Below, piece by piece: positions 1-8,461 of a DNA stretch of 64,000 bases. Positions within the stretch are counted from its first letter, which is position 1. Every line of letters starts with the position of its first letter. Under the pieces are notes generated by a model. That model saw only the letters and a program-made list of their open reading frames with translations, did not search any database and was not told the DNA's origin. This DNA comes from Chryseomonas sp014190935 (GTDB lineage: Bacteria; Pseudomonadota; Gammaproteobacteria; Pseudomonadales; Pseudomonadaceae): assembly GCF_014190935.1 (NCBI RefSeq), contig NZ_JACHVV010000003.1:372001-436000 (forward strand). Direction: 5' to 3'. Both the position numbers and the translations under genes were made by a program.

Positions 1-796
1 CATCTCGGTGCAGCGCCCGCGCAACTTCCACCTGGAACTGGAGCGTCAGCTGCAGCAGCGCTACGGCATCCGCCAGGCGATCGTGGTGGAGCCCACCGGT
101 GACGACGAAGAGGCCATCAAGCAGGCCATCGGCTCGGCCGCCGCCCACTACCTGGAAACCAGCGTCACCGAGAAGGACCACATCGGCATCTCTTCCTGGA
201 GCTCCACCATCCGCGCCATGGTCGGCCACATGCACCGCGGCAGCAGTCGCCAGGGTGCGACCGAGGTGGTGCAGCTGCTCGGCGGGGTCGGCAACAAGGG
301 CGCCTTCGAGGCCACCCTGCTGACCCAGCAACTCGCCAATCTGCTGGGTTGCCCGGCCTATCTGCTGCCGTCCCAGAGCATCGAGCAGTCACCGGAAAGT
401 CGCCAGCGCATCCTGCAGCTGGACGAGGTGCGCGAGGTGACCGAGCGCTTCGCCCGGCTCACCGTGGCGCTAGTCGGCATCGGCGAATTGGAGCCGTCGC
501 AGCTCTTGCGCAACAGCGGCAACTACCATGGCGAGGCCATGCTGGAAGTGCTCGCCGCCCGCGGCGCGGTGGGCGACATCTGCCTGAGGTACTTCGATGC
601 CCAAGGCCGGCCGGTGCTGGACGACAGCGAAGAGACCGTGGTCGCGGTGGACCTACCGCAACTGCTAGAGATCGACCGCGTGGTGGGTCTGGCCGGAGGC
701 CTGCGCAAGGTCAACGCTATCCGCGGCGCGCTGCAGGGCGGTTATCTGGATGTCCTGGTGGTCGATCTGCGCACTGCCCTGGCGCTGGTCCCCTGA
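1..796 (+). CDS. SorC/DeoR-type sugar-binding transcriptional regulator, 5' end missing
   Basis: This is the effector-binding part of a SorC-family regulator, which represses or activates sugar or polyol genes after binding a phosphorylated sugar. The reading frame is open to the left edge and reads ISVQRPRNFHLELERQL, so the helix-turn-helix part lies outside the window and the GTG at 8 is probably not the true start. Visible landmarks are the linker followed by ERQLQQRYGIRQAIVV, the segment GISSWSSTIRAMV, the glycine-rich VQLLGGVGNKG, and the C-terminal VVGLAGGLRKVNAIRGALQGG typical of the family. About 264 residues are present out of a usual 310-330. The MFS gene downstream on the same strand is a plausible target. 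The ligand cannot be inferred. Confidence 0.85.
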   Translation, partial: ISVQRPRNFHLELERQLQQRYGIRQAIVVEPTGDDEEAIKQAIGSAAAHYLETSVTEKDHIGISSWSSTIRAMVGHMHRGSSRQGATEVVQLLGGVGNKGAFEATLLTQQLANLLGCPAYLLPSQSIEQSPESRQRILQLDEVREVTERFARLTVALVGIGELEPSQLLRNSGNYHGEAMLEVLAARGAVGDICLRYFDAQGRPVLDDSEETVVAVDLPQLLEIDRVVGLAGGLRKVNAIRGALQGGYLDVLVVDLRTALALVP

Positions 797-935
797 TCAA
801 CGCAAGAGGCTGCCAGAATCGAGCTCGGAAACGCGATTTCCTGCCAAACGGCATACTCGGCACGGAAATCTTTGGCAACATTCGGTACGGGTTGATCCGT
901 AAGCTGTAGGACGACTGTTCTCTGGATAGCGTCCC

Positions 936-2360
936 ATGACCTCTGCGTCTTCGGCTTCGGCTTCGGCCACTGCCCTGCCCGCCTCCCAGCGGGCCGCCGC
1001 CCTGTCGGCGCGTCTCGATCGCCTGCCTGCCACCCGCAGCCTGTGGCGCCTGGTGGCTCTGCTGTCCATCGGCGGCTTCTTCGAACTCTACGACCTGTTC
1101 CAGACCGCCTACATCAGCCCCGGGCTCCTGCGCGATGGCGTCTTCCAGACCGGCGCGGCCGGGGTGTTCGGCGTCTCCGACCAGGCCGCCTTCGCCGCGG
1201 CCACCTTTCTCGGCCTGTTCGTCGGCGCCAGCCTGCTCAGCCCCATCGCCGACCGCTTCGGTCGCCGGGCGATCTTTACCTGGGCGCTGGTCGGCTACAC
1301 CCTGGCGACCCTGGCCATGGGCCTGCAGACCACCGCCCTGGGGCTGATCGCCTTGCGCTTCGTGGTGGGCATCGGCCTGGGCCTGGAGCTGGTGACCATC
1401 GACGCCTATCTGTCAGAACTGGTGCCCAAGGCCATGCGCACCTCGGCGTTCGCCTTTGCCTTCGCCCTCCAGTTCCTCTCGGTGCCGGCGGTGGCGCTGC
1501 TGTCCTGGTGGCTAGTACCCCAGGCGCCGCTGGGGATCTCCGGCTGGCGCTGGGTGGTGCTGTCCAGTGCCGTCTTCGCCCTGTTCATCTGGTGGTTGCG
1601 CCAGCGCCTGCCCGAATCACCGCGCTGGCTGGCCCAGCAGGGCCGGCTGGACGAAGCCGAACAGGGCGTGGAGCGCCTGGAAGCAGCCTGCCAGGCCGAC
1701 AGTAGCCAGCCGCTGCCGCCGCCGGCCGCGATCGTCGAAGAACCCGCCGTGAGCGCGCGCTTCGCGGCGCTGTGGCAACCGCCCTATCGGCGCCGGGTGA
1801 TCATGCTGATCGTCTTCAACCTGTTCCAGGCTATCGGCTTCTTCGGCTTCGGCAACTGGCTGCCGGCGCTGCTCTCCGGCCAGGGCGTGAGCCTGACCCA
1901 CAGCCTGGGCTATGCCTTCGTCATCACCCTCGCCTATCCGCTGGGGCCACTGCTGTTCGTGCGCATCGCCAATCGCTTCGAGAACAAGTGGCAGATCGTC
2001 GGCTCCGCCCTGGGGACGGTGGGCTTCGGCAGTCTGTTCGCCCTGCAGCAGGGTGCCCTCGGCCTGATCCTCTGTGGCATCGGCATCACCTTCTGCAACG
2101 CCTGGCTGACCTTCGCCTTCCACTCCTACCAGGCCGAGCTGTTTCCCACCGCCATCCGTGCCCGGGCGGTGGGCTTCTGCTATTCCTTCAGCCGGCTGTC
2201 CACGGTGTTCAGCAGCCTGCTGATCGGCAGCCTGCTGGAGCGCCTGGGCACCCCGGGCGTGCTGGCCTTCATCGTCGCCAGCATGCTGATCGTGGTGCTG
2301 ACCATCGGCCTATTCGGCCCGCGCACCCGCAACCGGGCGCTGGAGGACATCGCCCGCTGA
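936..2360 (+). CDS. MFS transporter, metabolite/sugar porter type, 12 predicted TM helices
   Basis: This is a 474-residue major facilitator superfamily permease of the inner membrane. After a low-complexity Ser/Ala start (SASSASASAT), hydrophobic helices begin near residue 36. The loop between helices 2 and 3 carries DRFGRRAIF, the MFS signature A, and a later PESPRWLAQQGR motif resembles sugar/aromatic-acid porters. The second half repeats the pattern. It follows the SorC-type regulator by 139 bp and converges with the chemoreceptor gene 12 bp downstream. Context suggests uptake of a sugar or polyol, but the substrate is not readable. No strong ribosome binding site is seen before the ATG, so the start could be further in. 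Confidence 0.85.
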   Translation: MTSASSASASATALPASQRAAALSARLDRLPATRSLWRLVALLSIGGFFELYDLFQTAYISPGLLRDGVFQTGAAGVFGVSDQAAFAAATFLGLFVGASLLSPIADRFGRRAIFTWALVGYTLATLAMGLQTTALGLIALRFVVGIGLGLELVTIDAYLSELVPKAMRTSAFAFAFALQFLSVPAVALLSWWLVPQAPLGISGWRWVVLSSAVFALFIWWLRQRLPESPRWLAQQGRLDEAEQGVERLEAACQADSSQPLPPPAAIVEEPAVSARFAALWQPPYRRRVIMLIVFNLFQAIGFFGFGNWLPALLSGQGVSLTHSLGYAFVITLAYPLGPLLFVRIANRFENKWQIVGSALGTVGFGSLFALQQGALGLILCGIGITFCNAWLTFAFHSYQAELFPTAIRARAVGFCYSFSRLSTVFSSLLIGSLLERLGTPGVLAFIVASMLIVVLTIGLFGPRTRNRALEDIAR

Positions 2361-2372
2361 AGGATTCCGGGT

Positions 2373-4004
2373 TCAGAGCCGGAACTGTCGCACCGCACCG
2401 CTCAGGTCACCGGCCAGACGCGCCAGGTCGGTGCTGGCGGCCGCGGTCTGCCCGGCCCCGGCGGCGTTCTGGGTGGACAGGTCGCGAATGCTGGTGAGGT
2501 TGCGATCCACCTCGCGGGCCACCTGGGCCTGCTCCTCGGTGGCGGCGGAGATACTCAGGTTGCGCTCGGTGATCTGCACGATGTGGCGACCGATCTCGGC
2601 CAGGGCCTCGCCGGCGGCCGCGGCCACGTCCAGGCAGATACCGGCCTGCTGATTGCTGGTGGCCATGGCGTCCACCGCCTTGCCGGCGCCGCCCTGGATG
2701 GCGCCGATCATGTCTTCGATCTCGCCGGTGGACTGCTGGGTACGGGCCGCCAGGGCGCGCACCTCGTCGGCCACCACGGCAAAGCCGCGCCCGGCCTCAC
2801 CGGCACGCGCGGCTTCGATGGCGGCGTTGAGTGCCAGCAGATTGGTCTGCTCGGCGATGCCGCGGATGACGTCGAGCACCCCGCTGATGCGTTGCACCTG
2901 GGCGGCCAGGCCGTCGATCTCGCCACTGCTGGAGGCCACGGCGCTGTGCAGGGCGTGAATGGTGCTGAGGGTCTCCTCGACCCGGCGCTGGCCAAGATCG
3001 GCGGAGGTACGCGAATCCTGGGCGGCGGCGCTGGCGGCGGCGGCGTTGCGCGCCACCTCCTCCACCGCGGCGGTCATCTGGTTGACGGCGGTGGCCGCCT
3101 GGGCCAGCTCGTCGTTCTGCCGCTGGATGCCGCGCAGCCCGGTCTCGGTGACCGTCGACAACTCTTCGGAAGTGGACGCCAGGGTGGTGGACGACAAGGT
3201 CAGCCGCTCCAGGGTGCCGCGCAGGTTGTCCTGCATCCGCGCCATGGCCGCCAGCAGCCGGCCGGGTTCGTCGCGCCCGTCCGGCTCGACCGTCCGGCTG
3301 AGGTCGTTGGCGGCGATGCGCTCGGCCACCGCCAGGGCCTTTTCCAGCGGCCCGGTGAGGCTGCGGGTAAAGCGCCAGGCCAGCAGCAGGGTACCGGCCA
3401 GGGCCGCCACCATCACCGTCACGGTGACGGCGATGGCGTTGTGGTAGCTGGCCATGGAGGCGGCGGCCAGCCGCGTGACCTTGCCATCGACCAGTCCGGC
3501 GAGTTCGTTGACGGTAGCGCTCAGGGCATTGCCGCTGTGGGCCATCTCGCCGTCCTGCCCGGCCAGCTTGAGCAGCTCGGCGTCGTTCTGGTCGTCGAGG
3601 GCCTTGAGATAGCGATTCTGGTTGCTCAGGTAGGTGGCCAGTTGGCCGGTCATCCGGGTGTAGACCTCCCGCCCGGTATCGGTGAGCAGCAGGGCGTCGA
3701 AATGGCGCACATGCTGTTCCAGGGTAGCCTTGGCCGCCTCGATGGCCTTGTGCACCGCCTGGGTCTCGGCGTTGGAGCTGGCCAGCATCAGCCCCTGGTT
3801 GTGCATGCGCAGACTCAGCAGATCGGCGCGGATCTCGCCGATGGTCTGGACGCTGGGGATCACGTTACCGACGATTTGCTCCTCGCCCTCCTTGATGACG
3901 CGATTCTGGCCCAGGGAAAACAGCCCGAGGCCGATCACCAGCAGGGCGAAGAATCCAAAGGCGACCAGGGCCCGCGGGGCGATGTTGAGGGAGCGTAGCT
4001 TCAC
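2373..4004 (-). CDS. Methyl-accepting chemotaxis protein
   Basis: A 543-residue transmembrane chemoreceptor that signals to CheA/CheW. It has an N-terminal membrane helix (about residues 10-30), a periplasmic domain of about 160 residues that looks like a four-helix bundle, a second helix near 190-212, a HAMP domain and a long cytoplasmic coiled coil. The conserved hairpin tip reads EQTNLLALNAAIEAARAGE followed by GRGFAVVADEVRALA. No C-terminal CheR-tethering pentapeptide is present. I chose the GTG at 4004 (protein start VKLRSLNIAPRALVAFG) because GAGG lies 8 bases upstream; an ATG 45 bases earlier gives an odd MADHEGANHFF extension. Ligand unknown. It resembles the receptor at 20.3 kb in architecture. 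Confidence 0.9.
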   Translation of the reverse strand: MKLRSLNIAPRALVAFGFFALLVIGLGLFSLGQNRVIKEGEEQIVGNVIPSVQTIGEIRADLLSLRMHNQGLMLASSNAETQAVHKAIEAAKATLEQHVRHFDALLLTDTGREVYTRMTGQLATYLSNQNRYLKALDDQNDAELLKLAGQDGEMAHSGNALSATVNELAGLVDGKVTRLAAASMASYHNAIAVTVTVMVAALAGTLLLAWRFTRSLTGPLEKALAVAERIAANDLSRTVEPDGRDEPGRLLAAMARMQDNLRGTLERLTLSSTTLASTSEELSTVTETGLRGIQRQNDELAQAATAVNQMTAAVEEVARNAAAASAAAQDSRTSADLGQRRVEETLSTIHALHSAVASSSGEIDGLAAQVQRISGVLDVIRGIAEQTNLLALNAAIEAARAGEAGRGFAVVADEVRALAARTQQSTGEIEDMIGAIQGGAGKAVDAMATSNQQAGICLDVAAAAGEALAEIGRHIVQITERNLSISAATEEQAQVAREVDRNLTSIRDLSTQNAAGAGQTAAASTDLARLAGDLSGAVRQFRL

Positions 4005-4098
4005 CGGGAAGACCTCGAAAAAATGATTAGCCCCCTCATGATCGGCCAAACGGCGCCAGGCTTTAGGGTTCGCTGGCGCCGACTGGCCGATTTATCGC

Positions 4099-7000
4099 CT
4101 AGGCCTCCCCCGCCTCGTTCAACCGCGTCTGCGCCAGCCGTTTCGCGCCGGCCACGTCGGCCTTGCCGGTCCCCAGTTTCGGCAGGCTGTCCACCGCCAG
4201 CCAGGCCGAGGGCAACAGCAGTCCGCTCACCCCCTGGGCCAACAGGGACTTCTCCACCGCCGCGCCGTCCAGGGTGCCGGTATGCAGCACCACGATGCGC
4301 TCGCCTTTTCGGGCATCCGGCAGATTGACCGCCTGCAACTCGATCTCCGGATCGGCCACCGCCCTGGCCAGGGCCTGCTCCACGGCACCCAGGCTGACCA
4401 TCTCGCCGCCGATCTTGGCGAAGCGCGAATAGCGGTCGACGATGGTGAGAAAGCCATCCTCGTCCAGCCGGCCCTGGTCGCCGGTCACGTACCAGCGCTC
4501 GCCGTCGATCTCGCGGATGGCCTTGGTGGTGCGCTCGGGATCGTTCAGATAGCCCTGCATCAGTTGCGGCCCGCCGATCAGCACCATGCCGGCCTCGCCG
4601 GTGGGCAATTCGGCAAAGGTCTGGGGGTCGACGATCTTGAAGCCGGTCCCCGGCAGCGGCATGCCCACGGTGCCGAGCTTGCCGCCGCGCTGCACCTGCA
4701 GGTAGCTGACGTCCAGGGCATCGGGCAGGTTGACCGAGGCCACCGGGGCGGTCTCGGTGGCGCCGTAGCCCTCGTAGATGTCCTGGTTGAACTTGAGCTT
4801 GAAGGCCTCGCGCACCGCTGGATCCAGGCGCTCGGCACCGGCCACCACGATGCGCAGACTCTCCAGCATCAGCGGATGCACCTTGGTGTTGCGCACGAAC
4901 AGCCGCAGGAAGGTCGAGGTGCCGCAGAGCACCGTGGCGCGATGGGTCGCCACCGCCTTGGCGATGCCGGCCACGTCGGTGGGATCGGCCTGGCAGACCA
5001 CCGGCACCCCTTCGATCAGCGGCAGGAACTGGGTCACGGTGAGGCCGAAGGCGTGGAACAGCGGCAGCGAGGCCATGAAGACGTCGTCGTCCTGGGTGTT
5101 GAGCACGTCCGAGGTCTGCTTGAGATTGGCCATGAGGTTGCTGTGGCTGAGCATCACCCCTTTGGGCGTGCCCTCGCTGCCACTGGAGAAGAGGATGGCG
5201 GCGGTGGCCTCGGGATCGTGGGCACGACTCACCAGCACCTGCAGCATGGCGGTGGGCAACAGCCAGACCGCCAGCCAGTTGGCCAGCAACTCGGCCTTGC
5301 CGATACCGGCGCGCAGCGTCTCCAGATCCACCACCTCGCGCCCGGCGAGCAACTCGTCCACCGGCAGCCCGCGCTTGCGCAGGCGGTCGAGGAAGCGCGT
5401 CGAGGTGTAGACGGTACGGATACCGGCTTGGTCCAGCCCCGAAGCCAGGGCCTCGGGCGTGGCCGTGTAGTTGAGATTGACCAGGGTCTTGCCGGCCAGC
5501 AGCACCGCCATGTTGGCCAGCATGCCGCCGCTGCTGGTGGGCAGCAGCAGGCCGAGATTGGCCTCGGGTCGCTTGCGCATCCGCCGCGCCAAGCAGGCGG
5601 CGCCGGTGAGCGCCTGGGCGGCCTTGAGCGGAGCGCCCAGGTCGTCGATCAGCGCCAGGCCGTTGGGCCGGCGCTTGACGCTGGCCACCCAGGCATCGGC
5701 CAGCGACGGCAGGCCCTGCATGTAGCGCTCCCAGGAGCGGATCGACAACTCGAAGATGCGCCGCTTGAGCACATCGGCCGGGGTGTCCTTGGGCAACGCC
5801 TTGCCGAAGGCCACCACCACCTCGCGGTGCAGCGGGCTGTCCCGCAGTTCCTTGAGCTTGCTGGAAGAGCGCGAGAACTGGCTGCCCCAGAGACCGCGCA
5901 GGTAGAAGGGCACGATCTGCACCTCGGGACCGACCCGCTCGCAGGCCTTTTCGTAGCCGCGGCGGAATTCGCCGAGCTGACCGGTGCGGCTGATCGCCCC
6001 TTCCGGAAACAGGCAGACCACCTCGCCGGCGCTGAGCAGCCCGGCCACCTGCTCCAGCGCCGCGCCGGCGCCGGTGCCCTGGGCGATGGGCAGGCAGCCC
6101 ATGGCCTTGAGAAAGGGCTTCAGGTACCAGCGCTCGTAGATCGCGCGCAGCATCACGAAGCGCACCGGGCGCGGACTGGCGATCTGCACCATGGCCCAGT
6201 CGACCCAGCTGATGTGATTGCCCAGCAGCAGCACCCCGCCCTGAGCCGGCAGGTTCTGCAGCCCCTGCACCTGGATGCGGTAGTGGCGGGTGACCATCAG
6301 GCCGAGCAGGAAACGCACTAGGCTCTGCGGCAGCTTCCACACCGTGTAGGCGCCGCCGATCAGCGCCACGGCGGCGATCAGCAGCAGCAGCCAGCGACTG
6401 TCCAGGCCCAGCAGGGCGATCACCGCGGTGAGCACCAGAAAGCTCAGCATGGCGACGTTCTGCACCCAGTTGTTGGCCGCCAGCACCGTGCCGAGCTGGT
6501 CCTCGCGGGCATGGAACTGGATCAGGGCGTTGAGCGGAACGATGAACAACCCGCCCATCAGGCCGATGAAGATGAAGTTGAGCGCATGCACCCAGGCCGA
6601 ACTGGGCGCCGGCAGCCACCACAGGCCGAGGGCGATGCCCAGGGCGCCCACCGGGATCAGGCCGGTCTCGATGCGCCCGCGGGAGGCCCGGCTGGCCAGT
6701 GCCGAGCCGATGGCGATGCCGATCCCGGCGCAGGCCAGGATGCCCTGCAGCAGCAGCACGTTGTCGATGCCCAGGTGCTCCTTGGCATAGGCCGGAAAGC
6801 TCGCCAGCAGCACCTGGCCCACCGACCAGAACACCGCCAGCCCGATGATCGACAGGCGGATCACCGGATTCTCACCGATCACCGCCAGGTTGCGCCGAGC
6901 ACTCTGCAGCCGCACATAGGCGTGCCAGTCGAAGGCCTGCCGTGGCTTGGGCTCTTCCAGCAGCGGCAGCCGATAGAGCAGCGCCACCTCGGCCAGGCTG

Positions 7001-7569
7001 CAGAGCACCAGCAGCCAGCCCAGCGGGGCGATGTCCTGCAGGATGGCATGGGGCGTGGCATGGCCCGCGCCCAGGTGCAGCTGGAAGAAGGCGGTGAAGA
7101 CCACGGTGCCGGCGAGAATGGCGATGATGGAATTGGCCTGCACCAGGCCATTGCCCTCGGCCAGCCGCTGCTTGCCGAACAGCGCCTTGATGTAGCCGTA
7201 CTTGGCGGGCGAATAGAAGGTCGCCTGGATGGCCAGCAGGAGCGTCATGGCGAAGGCCAGCTCGAACAGCCCGGCATAGTAGGCCAGGGTGATGCCCAGG
7301 GTGATGGCCACCGCCGCCCAGCCGCCGAGGCGCAGCACCCGGACCTTGGCGAAGCGATCGGCCACATGGCCGGAGGGACTGAACAGCAGGATGAAGGGCA
7401 ACAGCATCATGCCGTTGACTAGGGCGGTCAGCACCACCTGGGTGGAACCGTCATAGACCTTGAACACGGTGTTCTGGATGACGATCTTGTGGCCAAGATC
7501 GACGAAGGCGTTGAGAAAGACGGCGATCAGGTAGGGCCAGGCCCCCTTGATCCGGTGCAGCTTGTCCAT
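4099..7569 (-). CDS. aas: Trifunctional MFS / lysophospholipid acyltransferase / acyl-ACP ligase fusion (LplT-Aas type)
   Basis: A 1156-residue inner-membrane fusion. Residues 1 to about 400 are an MFS transporter related to the lysophospholipid flippase LplT. About 430-620 is a PlsC-type acyltransferase with HX4D in NHISWVD (His452) and the FPEG motif (Phe521). About 640-1150 is an AMP-forming acyl ligase with the P-loop SSGSEGTPKGVMLSH near residue 790 and YGATETAP downstream. In E. coli LplT and Aas are separate proteins that import and re-acylate 2-acyl-glycerophosphoethanolamine; fused forms are known in proteobacteria. I used the ATG at 7569 (MDKLHRIKGAWPYL) because the upstream 23 codons are not family-like and a purine-rich AAAGAGA precedes it. 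It is a single-gene unit. Confidence 0.88.
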   Translation of the reverse strand: MDKLHRIKGAWPYLIAVFLNAFVDLGHKIVIQNTVFKVYDGSTQVVLTALVNGMMLLPFILLFSPSGHVADRFAKVRVLRLGGWAAVAITLGITLAYYAGLFELAFAMTLLLAIQATFYSPAKYGYIKALFGKQRLAEGNGLVQANSIIAILAGTVVFTAFFQLHLGAGHATPHAILQDIAPLGWLLVLCSLAEVALLYRLPLLEEPKPRQAFDWHAYVRLQSARRNLAVIGENPVIRLSIIGLAVFWSVGQVLLASFPAYAKEHLGIDNVLLLQGILACAGIGIAIGSALASRASRGRIETGLIPVGALGIALGLWWLPAPSSAWVHALNFIFIGLMGGLFIVPLNALIQFHAREDQLGTVLAANNWVQNVAMLSFLVLTAVIALLGLDSRWLLLLIAAVALIGGAYTVWKLPQSLVRFLLGLMVTRHYRIQVQGLQNLPAQGGVLLLGNHISWVDWAMVQIASPRPVRFVMLRAIYERWYLKPFLKAMGCLPIAQGTGAGAALEQVAGLLSAGEVVCLFPEGAISRTGQLGEFRRGYEKACERVGPEVQIVPFYLRGLWGSQFSRSSSKLKELRDSPLHREVVVAFGKALPKDTPADVLKRRIFELSIRSWERYMQGLPSLADAWVASVKRRPNGLALIDDLGAPLKAAQALTGAACLARRMRKRPEANLGLLLPTSSGGMLANMAVLLAGKTLVNLNYTATPEALASGLDQAGIRTVYTSTRFLDRLRKRGLPVDELLAGREVVDLETLRAGIGKAELLANWLAVWLLPTAMLQVLVSRAHDPEATAAILFSSGSEGTPKGVMLSHSNLMANLKQTSDVLNTQDDDVFMASLPLFHAFGLTVTQFLPLIEGVPVVCQADPTDVAGIAKAVATHRATVLCGTSTFLRLFVRNTKVHPLMLESLRIVVAGAERLDPAVREAFKLKFNQDIYEGYGATETAPVASVNLPDALDVSYLQVQRGGKLGTVGMPLPGTGFKIVDPQTFAELPTGEAGMVLIGGPQLMQGYLNDPERTTKAIREIDGERWYVTGDQGRLDEDGFLTIVDRYSRFAKIGGEMVSLGAVEQALARAVADPEIELQAVNLPDARKGERIVVLHTGTLDGAAVEKSLLAQGVSGLLLPSAWLAVDSLPKLGTGKADVAGAKRLAQTRLNEAGEA

Positions 7570-7837
7570 GCGGAGTCTCTTTCGAGCAGGGGAATCCGTA
7601 GCCTGAGTGAGACGCTCTGGCAGCGCAAGCAGCGCCATTGGTCAACAAATATGCGAATCAGGGCTATACAAGCTCGCGAAAGCGAGTATGGTGTGGGCAC
7701 TGCTACTGCAATAGTTACTCGATACCTGCTTGATGTTGCTTCATTTTCATCTCCTGGCTCGTCTCACTCTCGCATTACAGTCCCGCTAGCGAATGTCTCG
7801 CTAACGTGGTTGTTCCCCCTACACCCTGGAGATACTC

Positions 7838-8047
7838 ATGTCCAATCGTGAAAATGGCACCGTCAAGTGGTTCAACGATGAGAAAGGCTACGGCTTCATC
7901 ACCCCGGAAAGCGGCGCCGACCTGTTCGTGCACTACCGCTCCATCGAAAGCGCCGGCTTCAAGAGCCTGAGCGAAGGCCAGAAGGTCACTTTCGTGGCTG
8001 TCAAAGGCCAGAAGGGTATGCAAGCTGACCAGGTTCAAGTCGTCTAA
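7838..8047 (+). CDS. CspA-family cold-shock protein
   Basis: A 69-residue single cold-shock domain that binds single-stranded RNA/DNA in the cytoplasm. The RNP1 motif is seen as KGYGFITPE and RNP2 as DLFVHYRSI; RNP2 normally reads VFVHFSAI, so the tyrosine is a mild variant. The start MSNRENGTVKWFNDEKG is well supported by CTGGAG upstream. The gene stands alone, with about 270 bp upstream that hold a small inverted repeat TAGCGA/TCGCTA (7787-7803) in the presumed 5' leader, and a strong terminator right after the stop. Such leaders often control cold-shock mRNAs, but nothing here proves cold induction. Confidence 0.95.
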   Translation: MSNRENGTVKWFNDEKGYGFITPESGADLFVHYRSIESAGFKSLSEGQKVTFVAVKGQKGMQADQVQVV

Positions 8048-8065
8048 CGACTGATCCGGTTGCAG

Positions 8066-8092
8066 AAAGGCCCCACTTCGGTGGGGCTTTTT
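8066..8092 (+). terminator. Rho-independent terminator of the cold-shock gene
   Basis: Stem GCCCCAC/GTGGGGC with a TTCG tetraloop, flanked by AAA upstream and a run of five T downstream, 19 bases after the stop codon. Confidence 0.93.
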
Positions 8093-8461
8093 CGTTTCTG
8101 GGATTTAATGTTTTAGCCAAAGCTGCCGCGCTTCACGTCGCCCCTTCTCTTGGGCAATCCAAGGTACAGGCGCGCCCAATACCCCTTCCAGCAGGGCGAG
8201 CGCAATCGTTGCGCAAGGGGTCGAGCGGCATGGATGCCGCGAGAGTCGCGAGGGCCTAGGAGGGCCCTTCGCGGCGGGCCCCTAGAGCGACGATGGAGGG
8301 AGCGACCCCCGGCACAGCCGGGGCCGAATGGCGGGGCAAGCGTTTTTGGTTACTTTTGTCCGGGGCGCGCAGCCGCGACTGGCAAAAGTGACTCGCCCGA
8401 GGGGGCGAAACAAGAGCTAGCCGCAAACCTCGATAATCAGCCAAACAGCCCCGGCATTGGC
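8093..8461. repeat. Non-coding intergenic element with several hairpins
   Basis: This 369-bp gap lies between convergent genes and holds no credible gene. It contains a GC-rich stretch with CCCGGC/GCCGGG (near 8308-8325) and a clear inverted repeat GTTACTTTTG (8349-8358) with CAAAAGTGAC (8383-8392), preceded by GGCAAGCGTTTTTG and followed by TCGCC. From memory, this module resembles a dispersed intergenic element common in Pseudomonas and Xanthomonas genomes; that needs a genome search to confirm. ORFs reading through it are of the kind often misannotated as small hypothetical proteins. Confidence 0.55.

Noticed and set aside
4282..6321. 679-codon open frame antisense to the MFS/acyltransferase fusion
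   Set aside because: His/Gln/Gly-rich translation without motifs, wholly inside a well-supported gene.
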